Positions 55,178 through 63,415 of a DNA stretch of 64,000 nt are shown here, piece after piece; position 1 is the first letter of the stretch; each line of letters opens with the position of its first letter. The notes under the pieces were generated by a model. It saw only the letters and a list, made by a program, of their open reading frames with translations, had not been told where the DNA came from and searched no databases. Source of the DNA: Clostridium cadaveris (GTDB lineage Bacteria > Bacillota > Clostridia > Clostridiales > Clostridiaceae); assembly GCF_020911725.1 (NCBI RefSeq), contig NZ_CP076620.1, positions 1,926,501-1,990,500 of the forward strand. The letters run 5' to 3'. Position numbers and translations under genes: made by a program.

Positions 55178-56785
55178 TTATTTTTTTAATAAAAGTATTA
55201 TAGCTCCTATTGTAGATATTAATCCTCCAAAAAGAACAGTCATACCTCCTAATACTCCCCCTGTTTTGGGTAATATATTAATTTCTTCATCGTTTACATT
55301 TTGTTTTTCTTGAGCAACTTCTGAAGTTATACTCTTTTCTACTAATTTATCTATTGCATTTAATACCTCAGCAGTATTTTTATCAACTTCTTCTTGTGTC
55401 GCATCTGACTTTTCCAATATAGCTTTAGCTGGAACTAATGCATCAGTTAATTGTTTATAACTTTCTTCTGTATATCTATTAGCATCTCTGCTCTCTGCAT
55501 CTTTTATTGCATTTTCAAGCTTTGTCTTATCTATTGCTTCTTTTGCTTGTGTTTCTTGGTTTATCTCTATACCTGTAAGAATAAAACCTAACTCTCCTGT
55601 TGTTGCATTAATATTTATTTTTAAATTTTTATTTTTAGTTGTAGTGTTAGGCTTAACTTTAACAGTAAAAGTTTTATTTTCTGAATTATATTCTATGCTT
55701 TCTATCATTTCTTCTATTGTTTGCCCACCTTCGCTTAACTCTCCAACCTGTGAAGGATTGCACATTAAAAAGAAAGTATTTAATTCAAACATTTCCGATA
55801 GTTCGTCCAATCCTAAATAAGGACTATTTATTGTAAACTCTCCTCCTGTAGCTGGTATTACAACATTTTCATTTACATTTAATTTCTGTCCAAAAAAGCC
55901 ACAACTTACTCCTTCGAGATTATTATATTCATCAAGTTGTTTTGAGAACATCGTAAAAACTTTGTCTTTTATCTTTGTATAATCATTAACATTATTTCCA
56001 CTAAAATCTAAAACTCTAAGCTTATTTAATTCAAGTATAGCGTCTACATTTGTTATATGATTTGCTGATAAATCTAGTGTATCCAGTTCAGGCATATTTC
56101 TAATAACATCAGCATTAGTTATACCATTGCTTCCATCATTGTCAACATTGAAATGAACATCTAAATAATTAAGTTTTGTAAGAGTCTTTAATGGGCTAAT
56201 ATCTCTTATTAAATTATTATATAGCTTTAAATGTTCTAATTCTGTCAAATTAGCTAAAGGTGAAACATCAGTAATCCTATTTCTATCCACTTCTATATAT
56301 TTTAGTTTTTTAAGATCCTTTAATTGTGTTATATCTGAAATCTCACATTCTGATAAATCAATAGCTTCAAGATTCTTAGCATACTGTATACCCTCTATAC
56401 TCTTCATTTTTCTAGTAACCATCCATTTTGTATCTAATTTATATAGAGGCAAAATACTTTCTGCCTTTGAATTTTTATCTTCTTTAGTTATATCTACGTC
56501 TGATCCATAAAAGCTTAGCTGCTTTAATTTAAGCATATCTTCTTTAGTAACTTTTTGATCATCAGCTCTATTTTTATCAATATTCTTATTTACTACTTTT
56601 AAAAATAGTTTATCTGGTATATTTACATACTCTTCATTAATTTGCAATGTTTTATCATCTGAATTAATCTCTGTCTCAATTTCGTCTTTATTTAAGGCAT
56701 ATGCCTTAACTTCATTTTGGGCTCCAATTGATAGCAACATCATAAATGATAATAATGTTGCGATAAATGTATTTTTTTTGCACAT
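55178..56785 (-). CDS. LPXTG-anchored leucine-rich-repeat surface protein, small
   Basis: A 535-residue relative of the large LRR protein. Order: signal peptide (about 1-28, nearly the same as in the larger protein), a short N-terminal cap, leucine-rich repeats (about 125-260, unit LTELEHLKLYNNLIRDISPL), a beta-rich segment (about 290-405), one FIVAR-like repeat, then LPKTGG near 505, membrane helix and Lys tail. The last about 130 residues match the larger protein almost exactly. An AAAGG site precedes ATG 56785. Confidence 0.85.
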   Translation of the reverse strand: MCKKNTFIATLLSFMMLLSIGAQNEVKAYALNKDEIETEINSDDKTLQINEEYVNIPDKLFLKVVNKNIDKNRADDQKVTKEDMLKLKQLSFYGSDVDITKEDKNSKAESILPLYKLDTKWMVTRKMKSIEGIQYAKNLEAIDLSECEISDITQLKDLKKLKYIEVDRNRITDVSPLANLTELEHLKLYNNLIRDISPLKTLTKLNYLDVHFNVDNDGSNGITNADVIRNMPELDTLDLSANHITNVDAILELNKLRVLDFSGNNVNDYTKIKDKVFTMFSKQLDEYNNLEGVSCGFFGQKLNVNENVVIPATGGEFTINSPYLGLDELSEMFELNTFFLMCNPSQVGELSEGGQTIEEMIESIEYNSENKTFTVKVKPNTTTKNKNLKININATTGELGFILTGIEINQETQAKEAIDKTKLENAIKDAESRDANRYTEESYKQLTDALVPAKAILEKSDATQEEVDKNTAEVLNAIDKLVEKSITSEVAQEKQNVNDEEINILPKTGGVLGGMTVLFGGLISTIGAIILLLKK

Positions 56786-56998
56786 AACTTTTACCTTTCC
56801 CTTAATTTATTTAATATTTAACCTTTATTGTTAACAATCATATCAACATCTTCAATATATCATATACGTCATATTTTATTAATCTTTATACTAATTTATA
56901 ATTTAAATACATATTGGTTGATGTATTAATATTTTCTATAATAGATTCAGAATTTGTAATTTTATCCATTAGCATTGTCAGTGATTTTCAACTCAACT

Positions 56999-57036
56999 AA
57001 AAACCTCAATTGATAAAAATCAATTGAGGTTTTCTT
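56999..57036 (-). terminator. Terminator of the MFS gene
   Basis: Arms AAAACCTCAATTGAT and ATCAATTGAGGTTTT around AAAA, with T runs, next to the MFS stop codon. Confidence 0.85.
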
Positions 57037-57037
57037 A

Positions 57038-58276
57038 TTATAAATTTTTGTTATAAATTACTTTTATCTCTTTATCATGTTTAAATATGCATAGTACAGC
57101 AGCAATGAATCCAACTGTTCCAAAGATAAGTCCTCCAAATTTATAGTTCATAAATTCTCCTAATGCCCCAGCTATAAGCTTTGCACTAAGTATACCTCCA
57201 AAAGCCATGATTTGAAAGAAAGAATTCACACGCGCTCTCTTTTCTCTTGGTATATAATTTTGAACTGAGCTTTCTCTTATATTTGCCGAGTTTACTCCTA
57301 AAAATCCCAAAATAAATCTTATAACTATCATCAAAGGATAAGCTAAAAACATAAGGACTCCATCTAAAATTTCATATATTATATAAACTTTAGATGCAAT
57401 GGTGTATCGCTTATTTTCTGGTATTTTAAACATGTAATGAAGCAATCCTCCAATCATTCTCCCAAATGTTTCAGCTGATAATAATAAAGAATAATTAGTT
57501 GTAGTATATATAGCATGAGTTTGGAAAAATGGAATTAATAAGAGGCTTATACCTTCTGATGCAAAACTTGCGAATGTCATGTATAGATAAATAAAAAAAA
57601 TTCCTTTTTCTTTTCTCAAATAAACAAAGCCTTCTTTTATGTCATTAACATATTCTTTGAAATTAAAACTTCTATTAACTCTATTGCGTTCCTTATACTT
57701 TATAAACACCTCAAAAGTTGCTGCTATAAAAAGTAAAATCCCTTCTATTACAAAGATTATCTCTATCCCCCACCTCTGATATACAAAGGCTGCAATTGGA
57801 GTAAATACTGCTGCTATAGACGGATATATTAATACACTCACTGAATATCCCTTTTGAGCACAACCTTCCGGTATTAAATCTGGAAATAATGAATTATAGG
57901 TTAATCCATAAACTGATCCTATAATACTTGATAGCATTCCTAAAACTACATATGCATAATAATTAAATGATATAGTAAATAAATATATTCCAAATGATAT
58001 ATATATGATTCCTAATAGGTAATCTAATAAAACGATTAACTTTTTCCTAGGCAATCTATCTATATATGGAGCTGCAAATACCGGTAAAATTATTTGAGGT
58101 ATAGCCGTGATAGCACTATATATTCCTGTAAGAATAGTAGAATTTGTTTCATTATATATAACTATATTAAGAGCAAAATTTAATGCCACTCCCCCTATGG
58201 CAGATATTATGGTTCCTAAAGTTATAATCGTAAAGTTTCTGTCCCAAAGTCTTAATTTATTTTTTCCCTTATTCAT
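57038..58276 (-). CDS. MFS transporter
   Basis: A 412-residue membrane protein with about 12 helices. The loop between helices 2 and 3 has the MFS motif (APYIDRLPRKKLIVLLDY), the usual D-R-x5-R form. It looks like an efflux-type MFS protein of the MefA/enterobactin-exporter-like group; the substrate is unknown. The HTH-TPR gene lies 108 bases upstream on the same strand and may control it. Confidence 0.87.
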   Translation of the reverse strand: MNKGKNKLRLWDRNFTIITLGTIISAIGGVALNFALNIVIYNETNSTILTGIYSAITAIPQIILPVFAAPYIDRLPRKKLIVLLDYLLGIIYISFGIYLFTISFNYYAYVVLGMLSSIIGSVYGLTYNSLFPDLIPEGCAQKGYSVSVLIYPSIAAVFTPIAAFVYQRWGIEIIFVIEGILLFIAATFEVFIKYKERNRVNRSFNFKEYVNDIKEGFVYLRKEKGIFFIYLYMTFASFASEGISLLLIPFFQTHAIYTTTNYSLLLSAETFGRMIGGLLHYMFKIPENKRYTIASKVYIIYEILDGVLMFLAYPLMIVIRFILGFLGVNSANIRESSVQNYIPREKRARVNSFFQIMAFGGILSAKLIAGALGEFMNYKFGGLIFGTVGFIAAVLCIFKHDKEIKVIYNKNL

Positions 58277-58384
58277 GATTTTTCAACTCCTTTTCATACC
58301 TTAACTATATGATATCAAAGAAGTTAAACCCACAACAATAAGGTTGTTTTGAGAAAATTTTCTTAATTAAATGTATTTAAAGCA

Positions 58385-59611
58385 TCATTTTTTATTACTT
58401 ATAGGAAAAGTAAGTGATTCTGAAACTTCTAGTGCCTCTTTATATCTTCTATTAGCCTTAAGCCACTTTATATAATACTTTCCAAAGAAAAGCTTAACAC
58501 CATAATGAACCATATCTTTTCCCTTATTATATAGCCTATATAATATTTTCCCATACTCTTCATTTGTAAGATAATTTTCGTCCTCAATTATTATTTGAAG
58601 CATCCTTAATGAATCTTTTCTATAAACTTTATCTTCTTCAGCTTCTAAGTTTTCCTCACTACATTTAGATGCTTTTTCATAGTATTTTTTAGCTTCACAA
58701 AAATTTTCATTTTTTATATATCCTAATATAAGCTTTTGATATAGTACAAAGTCATCTTTATCTGCTTTAATTTCTTCTGCTTTCTTTAAATAATCTATTG
58801 CTTTCTCCCCATCAATATTTATATAAGATGCTCCTATGTTGTAATAAATGCTATATTCTATTTCTTTATTCAAATATTTATTTAACTTTAATGCCTGATT
58901 ATAATACCTCATCATAAGAGGAATAGACCCTAAATTGGAGTAACTGTTAGCTAAGTATATACAGCTATTAACTACCCCATCTATATCACCCTGATCAAAT
59001 TCTAAGTTTAAGTCTTTTTGAAAATAATCTATAGCCATATGATAATTTCCGTCTAAATAACATGAGAACCCCAAAAAATACCATCCTTTTTTATCCGGTC
59101 TTATCATACGAGCCTTTTTAAAATATTCATATGAACTATTATAGTCTTTATTTTTCAATATATGCATATATCCTAGACATATATAAAAGTAATACAGCTG
59201 ATTCATATCACAATAAATTTCATACTCTTTAAATTCATTAATATCTACAGTTTTTATATCTTCTATTTTACATATGAAATCTCCCATAATATATGCCAAA
59301 GCTTCTTTTGAATATTTCATATAAGAATATTTATTCTTTAGTTCTTTAAGAGTTTCTAAGCCATTATTCCATATAAGAGCTCTTTCAAGAGAATCATAAA
59401 ATTCTTCTATAAAGATTTTTTCTATATCACCATAATACTGAATTCCTAAAGCCTTACATAGTTCAGTGATGATTTCATGGTTTGCATCTACAGTTCCTCT
59501 TTCAATCTTACTTAAATATGATATAACACAAATACCCTGACATAGTGTTTCTTGACTCATATTCATTTCTAATCTTTTCTTTTTAATCAATAATCCTATA
59601 ATCTTATCCAT
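58385..59611 (-). CDS. HTH-XRE regulator with TPR domain (RNPP-like)
   Basis: A 408-residue protein. The N-terminal 60 residues form an XRE helix-turn-helix (MSQETLCQGICVISYLSKIE); the remainder is tetratricopeptide-like helices (for example GWYFLGFSCYLDGNYHMAID). This layout is shared with RNPP regulators such as PlcR and Rgg relatives that bind peptides, though no small peptide gene was seen beside it. GGGGAG precedes ATG 59611. It may act on the MFS gene downstream. Confidence 0.82.
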   Translation of the reverse strand: MDKIIGLLIKKKRLEMNMSQETLCQGICVISYLSKIERGTVDANHEIITELCKALGIQYYGDIEKIFIEEFYDSLERALIWNNGLETLKELKNKYSYMKYSKEALAYIMGDFICKIEDIKTVDINEFKEYEIYCDMNQLYYFYICLGYMHILKNKDYNSSYEYFKKARMIRPDKKGWYFLGFSCYLDGNYHMAIDYFQKDLNLEFDQGDIDGVVNSCIYLANSYSNLGSIPLMMRYYNQALKLNKYLNKEIEYSIYYNIGASYINIDGEKAIDYLKKAEEIKADKDDFVLYQKLILGYIKNENFCEAKKYYEKASKCSEENLEAEEDKVYRKDSLRMLQIIIEDENYLTNEEYGKILYRLYNKGKDMVHYGVKLFFGKYYIKWLKANRRYKEALEVSESLTFPISNKK

Positions 59612-59645
59612 ATTTCACCACTCCCCTTATAAAGCTTATCATATT

Positions 59646-59896
59646 TTAATGTGTTAGTCTTGTTCTATCTCTTGGAAATAATGCTGCTTCTCTTACATTT
59701 GAAAGATTTAAAAGCTGTGATGTTATCCTCTCAAGACCTATTGCAAGCCCACCATGAGGCGGCATCCCTATCTTGAAAATTCCATTGTAAGTGCCGTAAT
59801 TTTCTGAATTCAAGCCTTTATATTTCATATTTTCAACTAAAAAAGAACTTTGCTTTCTAAACAGGACTCTAATTCATTTATCATAATTCTTTTCAT
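59646..59896 (-). pseudogene. aspS: Aspartyl-tRNA synthetase gene with a large internal deletion
   Basis: The first 19 codons from ATG 59896 read MKRIMINELESCLESKVLF, as in archaeal-type AspRS, and end in a stop (TAG). The last about 60 codons follow in another frame (MPPHGGLAIGLERITSQL, then AALFPRDRTRL), the class II motif 3 end of the same enzyme. About 350 codons between them are missing. The frames do not match at the junction near 59837-59832, so no active enzyme can form. A complete T-box leader still lies upstream. Another AspRS must exist elsewhere. Confidence 0.85.
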
Positions 59897-59916
59897 AATA
59901 TCTCTACTTTCAAACT

Positions 59917-59948
59917 AAAAAGCCTTCCACTCCTTATAGGAGCGAAAG
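59917..59948 (-). terminator. T-box terminator before the aspS remnant
   Basis: Minus strand CTTTCGCTCC/GGAGTGGAAGG hairpin followed by a T run. Confidence 0.8.
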
Positions 59949-60180
59949 ACTGATTTCGCGGTACCATCCTACTTACATAAATTTTATAATATGTTATCTT
60001 AGGTCCCTTTAACGGAGGAAAACCCGTTCTGCTCTACTAAATTTCAAGCAGACTTCTCCAGGATGTCCTTCAGTATTGACTTTCTCATGAAGCTTCCACC
60101 ATCCTTCACTCGCTTTGGATACTACCCAGTACTTACTCTTCCCTTCTCAGAATTTTCTTTATTTTTTACAATTATATTCT
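59923..60180 (-). promoter_or_regulatory. T-box leader with an Asp specifier
   Basis: Minus strand T-box AGGATGGTACCGCG (59957-59970) and terminator below. In the stem I part the sequence TGAAGGACATCC has GAC (59.. at 60065-60067) in the same place relative to GAA as CAA in the neighbouring leader. GAC would sense uncharged tRNA-Asp, which fits aspS. Elements such as GGTGG and the AGAAG stem are also visible. Confidence 0.78.
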
Positions 60181-60253
60181 CTTGCAAGTGCTTTATCAAC
60201 ATGAGTAATTAAATAATTTTTATAAAATTATTTTTATTCACACAAAAATTTTC

Positions 60254-60282
60254 TTGACATACCATATATATAATTGTAAAAT
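60254..60282 (+). promoter_or_regulatory. Promoter of the second glnS
   Basis: TTGACA (60254-60259), 17 bases, TAAAAT (60277-60282). Confidence 0.7.
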
Positions 60283-60299
60283 CATTTTAAATATTAATA

Positions 60300-60600
60300 T
60301 TAAGGCTATGATGAGAAGAGTAAATATGTATTTTCTTTTACAGAGAGTCCTCAATTGCTGAAAGAGGATAAAGAAGGTCTTATTGAACCAAGGCTCTGAG
60401 CCTCATACCGATCCTTAATACACTTAAGGGGAGACTATGACAGATGCTCCTGATAACGAGCTCGGGTATAAGTAATTATTTTACCGTACCTTAAAGATTG
60501 AAACTTTAAGTTTCAATGAACTGGGGTGGCACCACGAAGTTATGCTCTCGTCCCCAAGACTTTAATAAGTCTTGGAGATGGGAGCTTTTTTATTTTTTAT
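60300..60600 (+). promoter_or_regulatory. T-box leader with a Gln specifier
   Basis: T-box GGGTGGCACCACG at 60524-60536, CAGAGAG of stem I at 60340-60346, and the specifier CAA (60389-60391) in GAACCAAGG, matching Gln. A terminator GCTCTCGTCCCC.../...GGGAGC with T run lies at 60544-60596. Uncharged tRNA-Gln should allow read-through into glnS2. Confidence 0.85.
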
Positions 60601-60639
60601 ATTTACACAAAATTTCACATTAATTTAGGAGGAATTCTT

Positions 60640-62322
60640 ATGGAGAGTTTAAAAGAAAATAATATAGCTGAAGCTGCTAATTTTATTGAATCTATAGTGG
60701 AAGACGACGTTAAAAACAAAGCATTTTCAAGGCCTATAGCAACTAGATTCCCGCCAGAGCCTAACGGTTATCTTCATATAGGAAGCGCTTATGCTATAAA
60801 TATAAGCTATAATGTTTCTCAAAAATATAACGGTACTTTCAATCTTAGATTCGACGATACTAATCCTGCAAAGGAAGATATGGAATATGTAAGAGCTATA
60901 ATTGAAGACATGAAATGGCTTGGTTTTGATCCTAATGAACGGATTTTCTATGGCTCCGATTACTCTAACATTTATTATGAAATGGCTATAAAGCTTATAA
61001 AAAAAGGTAAGGCTTATGTATGTGATTTGAATCCTGATGAAATAAGAGAATACAGAGGAACTCTTACCAGTGCTGGAATAAATAGTCCGTATAGAGATAG
61101 GACTGTAGACGAAAATCTAAAATTATTTGAAGAGATGAAAGTTGGAAAGTATGCTGCCGGTGAAAAGGTGCTCCGTGCAAAAATTGATATGTCGTCACCA
61201 AATATAAACATGAGAGACCCTGTAATATATAGAATTCAACACGTATCCCATTACAAGACAGGAAATGACTGGTGTATATATCCTATGTATGATTTTGCAC
61301 ACCCTCTTCAAGATGCTATAGAGGGCATAACTCACTCTCTTTGTTCTAATGAATTCAAAAATCATCGTCCTCTTTATGAATGGTTCTTAAATGAACTTGA
61401 TTTTTCAAATCCACCTTGTCAAAGAGAATTTGGAAGAATGAACTTGAGCGGTGTTGTAACAAGTAAAAGATATTTAAAGGAATTAGTTTTTGGAGGATAT
61501 GTTGATGGCTGGGATGACCCTAGGCTTCCTACTATAAAAGCTTTTAGAAGAAGAGGAATTACTCCCGAAAGCATAAAGAACTTTCTAACTCAAATGGGTA
61601 TAGGAAAAACTGACTTTACAATAGATATTTCAATGCTTGATCACTATGTTAGAAACGACTTAAAATCTAAAGTTCCTTCAATAATGGCAGTTTTAGATCC
61701 AATTAAAGTCACTATAACAAATTATCCCAAAGGAGAAATAGAGTATCTTAATATTACAAATAACCCCGAAAATGAAACTTTAAGTTCTAGAAAAGTTCCG
61801 TTCTCAAGAAACATCTTCATAGAAAAATCCGATTTTATGGAAAATCCAATAAAAGGTTTCCATAGATTAACGCCTAGTGGAGAAGTCAGACTTAAAGGAG
61901 CATATTTTATAAAGTGCAATGAAATAGTAAAAGATGAAAATGGAGAAATAATAGAACTTTTGTGCACCTATGATCCTGAAACAAAGAGTGGTTCAGGTTT
62001 TACTGGTAGAAAGGTAAAAGGCACTATACACTGGGTATGTGATTATGATAAGGTTGAAGCTACTGTTAATCTTTACGACAAACTTATACTTGATGAAGAA
62101 CTTTTACGTGATAGCTCAAAATCTTGGGAAGAAAAGCTTAATCCTGAATCTAAGATAACTTTAGATAAATGCTTTATAGAGCCATTTGTCAAAAATGCAA
62201 AACCAGAGGATAAATTTCAGTTCATGCGTCATGGATACTTTTGTGTGGATAGAAAGGAAACAACTAGTGATAATTTAGTATTCAACAGAACTGTGTCTTT
62301 AAAAGATAGCTTCAAAAAATAA
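60640..62322 (+). CDS. glnS: Second glutaminyl-tRNA synthetase, diverged at active-site motifs
   Basis: A 560-residue GlnRS homologue. The HIGH motif reads HIGS (about 46-49, GYLHIGSAYA) and the KMSKS-type motif reads VTSKRYL, where the first copy has VMSKRKL. The amino-acid pocket ([13 protein letters not shown]) is kept, but the CTLEF segment of the first copy is CSNEF here. GluRS/GlnRS relatives do tolerate changes at these sites. ATG 60640 has AGGAGG nine bases upstream. It is controlled by the Gln T-box, unlike the first copy. Confidence 0.9.
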   Translation: MESLKENNIAEAANFIESIVEDDVKNKAFSRPIATRFPPEPNGYLHIGSAYAINISYNVSQKYNGTFNLRFDDTNPAKEDMEYVRAIIEDMKWLGFDPNERIFYGSDYSNIYYEMAIKLIKKGKAYVCDLNPDEIREYRGTLTSAGINSPYRDRTVDENLKLFEEMKVGKYAAGEKVLRAKIDMSSPNINMRDPVIYRIQHVSHYKTGNDWCIYPMYDFAHPLQDAIEGITHSLCSNEFKNHRPLYEWFLNELDFSNPPCQREFGRMNLSGVVTSKRYLKELVFGGYVDGWDDPRLPTIKAFRRRGITPESIKNFLTQMGIGKTDFTIDISMLDHYVRNDLKSKVPSIMAVLDPIKVTITNYPKGEIEYLNITNNPENETLSSRKVPFSRNIFIEKSDFMENPIKGFHRLTPSGEVRLKGAYFIKCNEIVKDENGEIIELLCTYDPETKSGSGFTGRKVKGTIHWVCDYDKVEATVNLYDKLILDEELLRDSSKSWEEKLNPESKITLDKCFIEPFVKNAKPEDKFQFMRHGYFCVDRKETTSDNLVFNRTVSLKDSFKK

Positions 62323-62393
62323 TATAATTCTGTCATATCCTAAAAGAAAACTTTATAAATACATTAATACTATCATTTATTTTATTATTTTGT

Positions 62394-62399
62394 TATAAT
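62394..62399 (+). promoter_or_regulatory. Probable -10 box of the HNH gene
   Basis: TATAAT within TTTTGTTATAATG; the -35 box is not clear. Confidence 0.4.
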
Positions 62400-62439
62400 G
62401 ATTAAATGATATAAATAACACTCTAGTTAAGAGAAAGAG

Positions 62440-63102
62440 GTGCCCGATATAAATAATAATTATAAAAATACAAAGAATACATTTGAAATTAAAAATGGCG
62501 TTGCTCTAATGACCATATTAAAAAAGGATGGAACTGAGCTTATTGCTAAGATAGATGAAGCTGACCTAGAAAAAGTACAAAGTGCTGGAACTTGGTTTGC
62601 AGAATGGCATAAAGACTTTAATAGCTACTTAGTTCAAAATATAAGTTCTTCAAAGCTTAACAAGAAATCTAAGCCTTTAAAACAAAGTCTTCAAACAGTA
62701 ATCATGGATACTGCTCCTTCTGCACCAATTAGACATATCAACAATGATACTTTAGATAATAGAAGATGTAATTTAGAGGTCTTTAAAAGAGATGCAGTAA
62801 ATAAAACAGAAAAAATCAATGAAGATACCATTGCTATACTACTTATGGATAAGCACGGCAATGTTACTTCAAAGGCTTTGATTTCTGCTGAAGATTTAAG
62901 TGAGGTTATAGTACCTGGATATACTTGGGTTAGTCATAAAGTAAACAATGAAATCTGCGTTGTAGCAAATACTCCAAGTGGTAGAATTCATTTAGACAAA
63001 ATTTTAATGAATCCTGCTGAAAATCAAAAGGTTCATCATATAAATCTTAATCCATTAGATAACAGAAGACATAATTTAGAACTAAATGAAATAGAAGAAT
63101 AG
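62440..63102 (+). CDS. Double-HNH motif protein
   Basis: A 220-residue protein with two similar halves, each ending in an HNH-like unit: IRHINNDTLDNRRCNLEV (about 99-116) and VHHINLNPLDNRRHNLEL (about 198-215). The doubled beta-rich parts (about 20-60 and 125-165) before them look like DNA-binding modules of HNH homing-type proteins. The start is uncertain: GTG 62440 overlaps an AGAGGTG ribosome-like site, while the next codon at the right distance is ATA 62449, a very rare start. Nuclease activity is possible but the motif is not fully canonical. Confidence 0.6.
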   Translation: MPDINNNYKNTKNTFEIKNGVALMTILKKDGTELIAKIDEADLEKVQSAGTWFAEWHKDFNSYLVQNISSSKLNKKSKPLKQSLQTVIMDTAPSAPIRHINNDTLDNRRCNLEVFKRDAVNKTEKINEDTIAILLMDKHGNVTSKALISAEDLSEVIVPGYTWVSHKVNNEICVVANTPSGRIHLDKILMNPAENQKVHHINLNPLDNRRHNLELNEIEE

Positions 63103-63105
63103 ATA

Positions 63106-63146
63106 TAAAAAAGGCTACATAGATTCTACATCTATATAGCCTTTTT
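63106..63146. terminator. Bidirectional terminator
   Basis: Arms AAAAAGGCTA and TAGCCTTTTT, with ATAGA/TCTAT inside, between the HNH gene and fliN. Confidence 0.8.
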
Positions 63147-63150
63147 ATAT

Positions 63151-63414
63151 CTATTTCAAAGTTTTAGCTAATTCATCTTGTTCTATCACATGAGTTATTT
63201 TTATTCCAAAATTCTGTTCTGCTACAATAACTTGTCCATAAGCTATTTTCTTATCATTTACTAATATTTCAACTTCTTGATTATCTAGTGTATCTAGCTC
63301 TATTATTGAGCCTTTTCCTAAATCTAAGATATCGTTCAAAGTCATTTTAGTTCTTCCTAAAACTACTGTGATTTCTATAGGTATATCTAGTATTCTAGCT
63401 ATTTTATCACTCAT
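63151..63414 (-). CDS. fliN: Flagellar motor switch protein FliN
   Basis: An 87-residue SpoA-domain protein (IPIEITVVLGRTKMTLNDIL, then VNDKKIAYGQVIVAEQNFGI), the FliN signature. It forms the C-ring with FliM and FliG and sets motor direction. ATG 63414 follows GGGGAGA at six bases; an upstream ATG at 63432 overlaps FliM's end. It starts two bases after the fliM stop. Confidence 0.9.
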   Translation of the reverse strand: MSDKIARILDIPIEITVVLGRTKMTLNDILDLGKGSIIELDTLDNQEVEILVNDKKIAYGQVIVAEQNFGIKITHVIEQDELAKTLK

Positions 63415-63415
63415 C

